Below are positions 57,677 through 64,000 of a stretch of DNA of 64,000 nucleotides, piece after piece. The notes under the pieces were generated by a model, which saw only the letters and a program-made list of their open reading frames with translations, did no database searches and was not told the origin of the DNA. The stretch's first letter is position 1. Every line of letters starts with the position of its first letter. The translations under genes and the position numbers were made by a program. Origin of the DNA: Alteromonas lipotrueae (lineage in GTDB: Bacteria > Pseudomonadota > Gammaproteobacteria > Enterobacterales > Alteromonadaceae); assembly GCF_019249215.1 (NCBI RefSeq), contig NZ_JAESDI010000004.1, forward strand, positions 124,001-188,000, written 5' to 3'.

Positions 57677-58825
57677 TTACTCAGCCACTGCCAAGTTGAG
57701 AATTTGCTCACTTACTTCTGGGGTAATGGCACCCGTTTCACCGAGTGAGAGCATTTTGTTTCCTTTCAGCTTTTCGACCACAGCATTAACGGCACTTTGC
57801 TTGTCGCCTTCATGCTCAGTAAGCTGGGTAGCGACTTCAAGACTCTGATAGAACGCTTCGATAGCGTCGATAGTTCGAAGCGCAATATCATCGCTCTCGT
57901 CTAAACCAAATACATTTTGGCCCATCTGCGACAACTTTACTGACTTAGTGTCAAGTTGAACCCGTAGTAGTGACGGCTGAACAATCGCTAATGAACGAGC
58001 GTGATCTACACCATAAAGTGCCGTGAGTTCGTGGCCGATCATATGGGTAGCCCAGTCTTGCGCAACACCCGAACCGATAAGACCGTTCAATGCCTGGTTT
58101 GCAGACCACATTAGGTTAGCGCGCCATGCATCATCTTTGTTATTAATTTTTCCGCCAAGTTGAATGAGGGTTTTCAGCAAAGTCTCGGCGTAACCATCTT
58201 GAACCGGTGCATTTTGCGGGAAGGTTAAGTACTGCTCGCAAACGTGAACAAAGGCATCGACTAAGCCGTTAACTACTTGGCGATGCGGAAGGCTTTTTAT
58301 TACATCAGGGTCTAATACAGCAAATTGCGGATAAACCAATGGAGACATAAACGCCAATTTTTGCTTTGTCGCTTTTTTACTAATAACAGAGCCGCCGTTA
58401 GATTCAGAGCCTGTTGCTGGCAAGGTCAGAATGGCACCGATAGGCAGCGCGTTATCAACGGTGTGCTTGCCCGTTAGAATATCCCAGCCTTCCCCCTCAT
58501 ATACGGCGCTTGCCGCAATATATTTGGCACCATCGATAACGCTACCACCGCCTACTGCAAGAATATAGTCAACGCCGGTCTCTTTAATTAGCGCAACAGC
58601 TTTGTCTAGCGTTTCAATGGTTGGGTTGGGTTCAACGCCACCGAAAGATTCCCAATTGTAGCCTACTAGCGCGTTTTCTACTTGCTCATACACGCCATTT
58701 TTTTTAATAGAACCGCCGCCAAATAACACTAATACGCGGCTGTCTTTTGGGATCAGGGTATTGATTGAGCCAATCTGCCCTTGGCCAAATTGAATGCGAG
58801 TTGGGTTGCTGAATGAAAATTTCAT
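57677..58825 (-). CDS. yqhD: Iron-containing alcohol/aldehyde dehydrogenase, YqhD-like
   Basis: This NADPH-dependent group III alcohol dehydrogenase family enzyme reduces toxic aldehydes. The 382 residues show the nucleotide-binding VLFGGGSIKKNGVY and AVGGGSVIDGAKYIA. The metal-binding block is QVVNGLVDAFVHVCEQYL and DWATHMIGHELTAL, with DHARSL after it; this gives the Asp/His ligands expected for the family. ATG 58825 has an AGGAAAG ribosome site. It is divergent from an AraC regulator with an AraC_N domain, the same arrangement as yqhC-yqhD in E. coli. Aldehyde-stress control is therefore likely. Confidence 0.92.
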   Translation of the reverse strand: MKFSFSNPTRIQFGQGQIGSINTLIPKDSRVLVLFGGGSIKKNGVYEQVENALVGYNWESFGGVEPNPTIETLDKAVALIKETGVDYILAVGGGSVIDGAKYIAASAVYEGEGWDILTGKHTVDNALPIGAILTLPATGSESNGGSVISKKATKQKLAFMSPLVYPQFAVLDPDVIKSLPHRQVVNGLVDAFVHVCEQYLTFPQNAPVQDGYAETLLKTLIQLGGKINNKDDAWRANLMWSANQALNGLIGSGVAQDWATHMIGHELTALYGVDHARSLAIVQPSLLRVQLDTKSVKLSQMGQNVFGLDESDDIALRTIDAIEAFYQSLEVATQLTEHEGDKQSAVNAVVEKLKGNKMLSLGETGAITPEVSEQILNLAVAE

Positions 58826-58867
58826 AGTCTTTCCTCTGTCATTACATGCTTGTGTTAATGCATAATA

Positions 58868-59812
58868 GTGCTATTACGCGTAAACAAACCGTCTATTTCT
58901 GGAAAAAATTTGCCTATTTCTACAAACAATACTGTTTCCACTCCTGATATGATTTTATTAAGTCAAATTCTAAAGCAGTTTTTAAGCACCCTCGGTAAAT
59001 CAGCGCTTAGTGGCGTGAGCAAAACGGATATAGAGGGCATACGAGTTTTTCGCGACCCTCATGGAAGCCCCAAGCAGCCTCTACTTTATCAGTCAGGCAT
59101 TATTATCATGTTACAAGGCACTAAACGCTTGTATGTTGATAATCGTGAAATAGAATACAAGAAAGGCGATTACATTGTTTTCGGTGTGCCCTTGCCTGCT
59201 CAGTGTGCAGCAACCTTGGATGATGACGACTGCATATTGGGTTTAGTCATTGATATTCCCGCTTCGTTACTTGTAGAGCTTTCCCAATGGCGTGACGCCA
59301 AGGCAAAAAATAGCCCCGCTCCTACCTTCACAGTAAGTCAGCAGTCATTAGATAAAAACATAGCCGATGCCACACGCAGACTACTTCAAGCTTTAGCCCA
59401 CGGTAATAGTGCAAAGGCATTGGGCGCAGGTTTTGTACGAGAAATTGTATATTACATCCTTAATGGCCCTGCCGGTCATGTTCTTTGCGGCCTTACCGAC
59501 AACGGACATTATGCGAGAATCGCACAAGCTTTGCGGACGATTCATGATGAGTATGCCTCTGCGTTAAACGTAGATTCACTTGCCGCCCGTGCGAATATGA
59601 GTGTTTCTGGTTTTCACCGCGCATTTCGGGAAGTAGTATTGGATTCACCCGTTCAATATATAAAGAAATTTAGACTGTCTAAAGCCAGAGAGTTGATCGC
59701 ATTAGGTTATCGAGTGGGAGACGCTGCCGACGCGGTGGGTTACAACAGCCTGTCTCAATTCTCTAGAGAGTTCAAACGCTACTACCAATTCACCCCAGTA
59801 CAAGACCGTTAA
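58868..59812 (+). CDS. yqhC: AraC family regulator, YqhC-like
   Basis: This is a 314-residue transcriptional regulator, divergent from the yqhD-like gene. The N-terminal AraC_N cupin-like domain (LLYQSGIIIMLQGTKRLYVD, YIVFGVPLPAQCAATL, FVREIVYYILNGPAGHVL) is the ligand-sensing type found in YqhC. The C-terminal AraC helix-turn-helix pair reads LNVDSLAARANMSVSGFHRA and VGDAADAVGYNSLSQFSREF. The start is uncertain: GTG 58868 is the longest, TTG 58910 has GGA six bases upstream, and ATG 58949 has no ribosome site. Aldehyde sensing is inferred from the neighbour and family. Confidence 0.85.
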   Translation: MLLRVNKPSISGKNLPISTNNTVSTPDMILLSQILKQFLSTLGKSALSGVSKTDIEGIRVFRDPHGSPKQPLLYQSGIIIMLQGTKRLYVDNREIEYKKGDYIVFGVPLPAQCAATLDDDDCILGLVIDIPASLLVELSQWRDAKAKNSPAPTFTVSQQSLDKNIADATRRLLQALAHGNSAKALGAGFVREIVYYILNGPAGHVLCGLTDNGHYARIAQALRTIHDEYASALNVDSLAARANMSVSGFHRAFREVVLDSPVQYIKKFRLSKARELIALGYRVGDAADAVGYNSLSQFSREFKRYYQFTPVQDR

Positions 59813-59999
59813 TCTGCTCATTAATTGCCGTAATATAACTAACTTAACGCTGTTATTCACCGAACAAAACCTTGCTAAAAGTGCGGTTTATGCATGACTA
59901 ATAATTAAACAAAAATAGACGAAAGAATAATGTTTGGAAGGTAAAACTAACCAATTAATGCTATACAATTACAAGCCTTACCCTCAACTTAAAGATTTT

Positions 60000-61175
60000 A
60001 TGCGCTTACGTTTCACTTTTTGGCTGTTAACGTTAATGACATTAAGCTTTCACTCTAACGGCAGTGAGGCGTCTTCACCACTTTATATTGGTATAGACGC
60101 AGACTTTTCGGCTGTCGCCGTTGACGGTGGTGTAGCTATTAAACGGGGCGTTGAACTTGCGGTAGATGAAATTAATAAAAAGGGGGGCTTACTAGGCCGT
60201 CCAGTTAATATCATTTTAAAAGATCATAGAGGCAACCCTGCCCGCGGCATTCACAATATTAAACAGTTCGCCACCAACAGCGATTTAATCGCCGTAATAG
60301 GGGGCGTACATACGCCTGTTGCGTTAGCCGAGCTTGAGTCTATTCATCAACTTAACTTGCTATATCTCGTTCCTTGGGCGGCAGGAACACAAGTAATTGA
60401 CAACCAATATGCTCCTAACAATGTATTTCGCGTGTCAGTTCGTGACGCAGAGGCGGGGAAAGTACTTATTCAGCATGCTGCTTCTCGTGGTATTGAGCGT
60501 GTAGCACTGGTGTTAGAGCGTACTGGGTGGGGTCGCTCTAACGAGGCATCACTCACCTTAGCCGCTGCCGACATGGGGATAACCATAACGACTATTCGGT
60601 GGATTAACTGGCAGCAGAAAAAATTTGAAGAGGATATATCTGCTATCAAATCAGACAAAGCAGAAGCCATCATTCTGATTGCCAACGCACCTGAAGGTGC
60701 GGTAGTAGTAAACGAATTAGCAGCACAAAACCTCACAGCTTTACCTGTTATTTCCCATTGGGGCATTGCTTCGGGGAACTTTATAGAGCGTTTAAACGTT
60801 GAGCCGGACTTACTTAATTTGTCGGTTCTACAAACCTTCCACTTTGATTATCAAAAACATGCAAAAGCCCAGCAGTTGTTAGAAGCTTATCACAGCAAAT
60901 ATGGCCTAGTCGATCCTTTAGCTATTCACGCGGTTACAGGTATTGCGCACGCTTATGATCTTGTCAATATGCTAGCGTTAGCGGTAACCAAAGCAGGCAG
61001 TACCACGGTAGATGCGCTGAGAAATTCACTGGAAGATTTAGGTAGTTTTGAAGGTGTAATCAAAACTTATGACCCAGCATTTACACCCACACAGCATGAC
61101 GCATTAATGGCTAAGGACTATTTTATGGCTTCATTTGATAAAAAAGGTAACTTGGTCGTTCTGGAAAATCAGTAA
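60000..61175 (+). CDS. Periplasmic ligand-binding protein (branched-chain amino acid ABC type)
   Basis: This is a 391-residue exported binding protein of the Peripla_BP_6 family. The start ATG 60000 gives a clean Sec signal (MRLRFTFWLLTLMTLSFHSN, cleavage near GSEA). Longer starts at 59934 and 59958 add a hydrophilic leader. The fold is seen in LYIGIDADFSAVAVDGG, GVELAVDEINKKGGLLGRPV, LIAVIGGVHTPVALAE and NNVFRVSVRDAEAG. No ABC permease or ATPase gene is next to it. Its stop overlaps the start of a transmembrane hybrid histidine kinase (TAATG). It may therefore be a ligand-presenting partner of that kinase rather than a transport component. The ligand is unknown. Confidence 0.88.
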   Translation: MRLRFTFWLLTLMTLSFHSNGSEASSPLYIGIDADFSAVAVDGGVAIKRGVELAVDEINKKGGLLGRPVNIILKDHRGNPARGIHNIKQFATNSDLIAVIGGVHTPVALAELESIHQLNLLYLVPWAAGTQVIDNQYAPNNVFRVSVRDAEAGKVLIQHAASRGIERVALVLERTGWGRSNEASLTLAAADMGITITTIRWINWQQKKFEEDISAIKSDKAEAIILIANAPEGAVVVNELAAQNLTALPVISHWGIASGNFIERLNVEPDLLNLSVLQTFHFDYQKHAKAQQLLEAYHSKYGLVDPLAIHAVTGIAHAYDLVNMLALAVTKAGSTTVDALRNSLEDLGSFEGVIKTYDPAFTPTQHDALMAKDYFMASFDKKGNLVVLENQ

Positions 61176-64000
61176 TGCAATTTCAGCCACCACCGCTTAG
61201 AAAGCGCTTATTAACCAGTATGCTACCCCGTTTGTTCGGGTTGATTTTAATTGTTGCGTTAATGCTTTTTGCGTTTGCCTTCTTTTTTGCCAAGCAGCAA
61301 ATCGAAACTGTACAACAACAGTCTATTGAAGGCTTAAAACAAGACCTTTCTTTTATCGTTAATGATACGACGCGACAATTATCAGACCTGGCGTCTAATG
61401 ACATCATTATTAATTCCCTGGTCGACTTTGAGCAGAGAGACAATTATCTCCCAATGTTCTTTAGGTCGTTAAAGTTAACCCAAACCCGTAATGTTGAGTT
61501 TGCGTTGTACGACTTTTCCGGTGAGATGGTAATTCAGAAAAATTGGAGTCATTCTATTTCTGAAAAACTAGATACTGCGTGGCAACAAAGAACACTAGGC
61601 GCGTCGCTATCATTTTCTTCAATCACCCAAAATGGGGTGCTTTTTTCAGTTCCGGTTTTGCTTGGCGGTGCGGCAGAAGGGGCATTGGTCATGTATGTAG
61701 AAAGCCTTCAAGCCTTATTAGCCCCCTACCCTAGGCTAACTAACCAAATTGTTACTGAAGAAAATGGGCTGGTACTTTTCAGCAGTGATCCTGAATTTAT
61801 CGTTCCCGGCACACCGTTTAGTGATGTCGATACCATGGGCTATGTGTTACAAGACTCGCGCTATCAAAACTTAATCCTGTATAGCATTAAACCTATCGGC
61901 AATGCTCTAAAAGGCTTGTATTGGTTGGCGCTGCTCATGCTGGCCATTATTGTAGGTATTGTCTTAGTTAATTTTCACATGATTCGAACCACTGCACTAC
62001 TTGCAGAGAATACCTTATCAGCCCTTTATAAAGACATTGTTAATCGTATTAAAGATACCGACTCACAAGAGCCAGTGATTGTAGAAGAGGCTAGAGAATT
62101 AGCCAATATTCGCAGTGCGTTTGATACCTTAATTTCTGACCTTGCAGAGATGTCCTTATCGAATGAACAGTTTTCTAACGTTATTGATTCGATGGGAGAC
62201 ATGCTCTTAGTCGTAGATGAAAACCACCGCGTAATGTTAAGTAATAAGCGATTCGATGCTTTTTGTGACGATCAATATGGTGAGCGTGAAGGTACGGTTA
62301 AGTACATTCTCAACAAGCTCATCAATAAATCGGCAGGAGAGTTAAAACACTTCTCCATCGAAGATGGTTTAGAAAAGCATATTAAGTGGACGAACACACC
62401 ACTTGAAGATGCTAACCATAAAATTAAAGGCGCAATATTCGTAGGGGTCGATTATAGCAACCAGCGTTCGCTAGAAAGCCATGTGCAAATTCTTAATCAC
62501 GCTATGGATGAAGCCACTGTCTCTATTGTTATTGCGGATATAAAGCGTACGGGTCAACCAATTATTTATGTAAACAATGCGTTCAACCGCCTGACTGGTT
62601 ACAATAAAGAAGATATTATTGGTAGAAATTGCAGGTTTATGCAAGGAGAAGGTACTGATAGCAATACCACCGCACTAATACGAAGCGCTATTGCTAACCG
62701 CGAGCCAATTGAAACCACCATTCTCAATTACCGTAAAGACGGTGTCTCTTTCTATAACAAACTCATACTCACACCCGTAAAATCCGATGGCGAAGTTACA
62801 CACTACATTGGTTTTCAACAGGATGTTACACAGCAGCGCCAAGCGGAGCGCTATTTACAAGATGCGAAGCAAAAGGCGGAAGAGTCAGCGCATATGAAAT
62901 CTGGCTTCCTTGCCAGTATGAGCCATGAAATTCGTACGCCTATTCACGGTATTTCTGGGGTACTGCAGTTGCTATCAAATTCACCATTGAACGACGAGCA
63001 AAAGCATTACCTCTCGCTTGCTAATTTTAGTATTCAAGGCCTACTGCACATCGTTAATGACATTCTTGATTTCTCTAAAATTGAAGCAGGGCAGCTTCAA
63101 ATTGATGATCAACCCTTCGATTTACTCGAAACCCTTGAAAGCTTGCAGTCGCAATATGCCATTTTATGTCAAGAGAAAGGACTACGTCTGCATTTTCATT
63201 TTAACCTTCAAGGCTTTCACGTAGTCATTGGAGACTCTGTTCGCTTCCGGCAGATTCTGTCTAACTTGATTGGCAACGCGGTTAAATTCACTGAGAAAGG
63301 TGAAATTGACGTAACTACCACCTTAGAACACACCAACAACGACAAGCTTCGCTTAACCTGCGCAGTAAAAGATTCAGGGATAGGTATCGCGAAAGACAAA
63401 CAAGCAGGAATTTTTGATGTGTTTACCCAAGAAGACCTGTCTACAACCCGCAAATTTGGTGGCACCGGGCTAGGGCTTTCTATTAGTAAACAGCTATGTG
63501 AACTTATGGATGGTGAAATTCGTTTAGAGAGCGAGAAAGGTGAAGGGAGTACATTCACTTTCAATATCATGCTAAAAGAAGGTGATGACAGCCTAGTTAC
63601 TCCCCAGCGAAGTAAAACCCATAGCCACAACACAGCAACGCACAAACGTAAAATTCTCATTGTTGAAGATAACGACATCAATCAAGTCATTGTGAAACAA
63701 CATTTAAGCGCTCACAAAACATTGAGTGCGAAATCGGGTATTGAAGCATTGGAAGCCTTAAAGAAAATGAAAGTGACTTTTGATTTGATATTGATGGACT
63801 GCCAAATGCCTGACATGGATGGTTTTGAAGCAACCCGCCGTATTCGTCGCGGTGAAGCTGGCGAGCGATATGTTAACGCCCCCATCATTGCACTAACAGC
63901 GAATGCCATGAAAGGTGACAGAGAAGACTGTTTCAACGCTGGTATGAACGACTATTTGAGTAAGCCCTTCGATGTTCAAGACCTATTAGAAAAAGTAGAT
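61175..64000 (+). CDS. Transmembrane hybrid histidine kinase with LOV blue-light domain, 3' end cut
   Basis: This membrane sensor kinase begins at ATG 61175, overlapping the binding-protein stop by one base, and stays open through base 64000 (942 codons visible). Helix one is near 20-40. A periplasmic sensing domain follows, then helix two at about 248-268 (YWLALLMLAIIVGIVLVNF), a PAS-like domain near 335-420, and a LOV domain near 437-555 with flavin-adduct motif GRNCRFMQG (Cys486). NYRKDG, FYNKL and GFQQDVT are also present. HisKA has SHEIRTP (His584) and the ATPase has GTGLGLSI. The receiver domain holds MDCQMPDMDG (Asp875), a TAN motif and KPF. A further domain after the receiver cannot be excluded. 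Confidence 0.9.
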   Translation, partial: MQFQPPPLRKRLLTSMLPRLFGLILIVALMLFAFAFFFAKQQIETVQQQSIEGLKQDLSFIVNDTTRQLSDLASNDIIINSLVDFEQRDNYLPMFFRSLKLTQTRNVEFALYDFSGEMVIQKNWSHSISEKLDTAWQQRTLGASLSFSSITQNGVLFSVPVLLGGAAEGALVMYVESLQALLAPYPRLTNQIVTEENGLVLFSSDPEFIVPGTPFSDVDTMGYVLQDSRYQNLILYSIKPIGNALKGLYWLALLMLAIIVGIVLVNFHMIRTTALLAENTLSALYKDIVNRIKDTDSQEPVIVEEARELANIRSAFDTLISDLAEMSLSNEQFSNVIDSMGDMLLVVDENHRVMLSNKRFDAFCDDQYGEREGTVKYILNKLINKSAGELKHFSIEDGLEKHIKWTNTPLEDANHKIKGAIFVGVDYSNQRSLESHVQILNHAMDEATVSIVIADIKRTGQPIIYVNNAFNRLTGYNKEDIIGRNCRFMQGEGTDSNTTALIRSAIANREPIETTILNYRKDGVSFYNKLILTPVKSDGEVTHYIGFQQDVTQQRQAERYLQDAKQKAEESAHMKSGFLASMSHEIRTPIHGISGVLQLLSNSPLNDEQKHYLSLANFSIQGLLHIVNDILDFSKIEAGQLQIDDQPFDLLETLESLQSQYAILCQEKGLRLHFHFNLQGFHVVIGDSVRFRQILSNLIGNAVKFTEKGEIDVTTTLEHTNNDKLRLTCAVKDSGIGIAKDKQAGIFDVFTQEDLSTTRKFGGTGLGLSISKQLCELMDGEIRLESEKGEGSTFTFNIMLKEGDDSLVTPQRSKTHSHNTATHKRKILIVEDNDINQVIVKQHLSAHKTLSAKSGIEALEALKKMKVTFDLILMDCQMPDMDGFEATRRIRRGEAGERYVNAPIIALTANAMKGDREDCFNAGMNDYLSKPFDVQDLLEKVD

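Noticed and set aside
61183..61443. Minus-strand open frame within the kinase gene
   Set aside because: It is antisense to the kinase N-terminus, whose frame runs without a stop from 61175 to the window end.

Overview
The window looks like chromosomal DNA of a marine gammaproteobacterium of the Alteromonadales, probably Alteromonas or a close relative. The evidence is base composition in the mid-40s percent GC by eye, long TonB-dependent receptor and tryptophan-halogenase-like genes beside glycoside hydrolases, oversized PstC/PstA permeases, a tkt-epd-pgk cluster, MetJ-type operators and Ohr/OhrR. This assignment is inference from gene content; no database search was run.

Layout. (1) 1-3.75 kb: a truncated peroxiredoxin-like gene, an M1 (LTA4-hydrolase-type) lipoprotein aminopeptidase, and a divergent ohr/ohrR pair with two palindromic operators. 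(2) 3.75-14.2 kb: an accessory region with a DUF3291 gene, a decayed PhzF-family gene, an orphan DUF2384-like antitoxin-like gene, two small unknown genes, and a Sec-exported 2160-residue Rhs protein. The Rhs protein ends in a DUF6973-like tip and is followed by an overlapping lipoprotein gene (candidate immunity protein). A small exported protein is encoded just upstream of it. (3) 14.2-31.1 kb: a plant/algal polysaccharide and xylose locus. It holds a GH3 xylosidase-like enzyme with a PA14 domain, a TonB-dependent receptor, a flavin-dependent halogenase-family protein, a membrane AraC regulator, a GH9 lipoprotein, xylB-xylA, divergent xylR and a sugar/H+ symporter. Together they could bind and import oligosaccharides, hydrolyse them, take up xylose and feed xylulose-5-P to the transketolase encoded later in the window.

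(4) 31.4-37 kb: trhA (hemolysin III family) overlapping a PTP-like gene, an ECF sigma/anti-sigma/coiled-coil operon, oxyR and a tandem UspA gene. (5) 37-48.5 kb: a phosphate block with pit, pstC-pstA-pstB-phoU (no pstS in the window), an ACT-domain GcvR-like protein, and ppk-ppx behind a candidate Pho box. (6) 48.6-55.5 kb: central carbon genes tkt-epd-pgk-fda on the minus strand, divergent from metK, which has a tandem MetJ operator. (7) 55.5-64 kb: a CYTH protein, a small exported protein, a DEDDh exonuclease, a yqhD-like alcohol dehydrogenase with a divergent yqhC-like AraC regulator, and a two-gene unit. That unit pairs a periplasmic ligand-binding protein with a transmembrane hybrid histidine kinase that carries a canonical LOV (blue-light) motif; the kinase gene runs off the window end.

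The two loci most worth following up are the Rhs/DUF6973/lipoprotein locus and the binding-protein/LOV-kinase pair. No tRNA, rRNA, CRISPR array or insertion sequence was recognised. Terminators, operators and start choices are read by eye.
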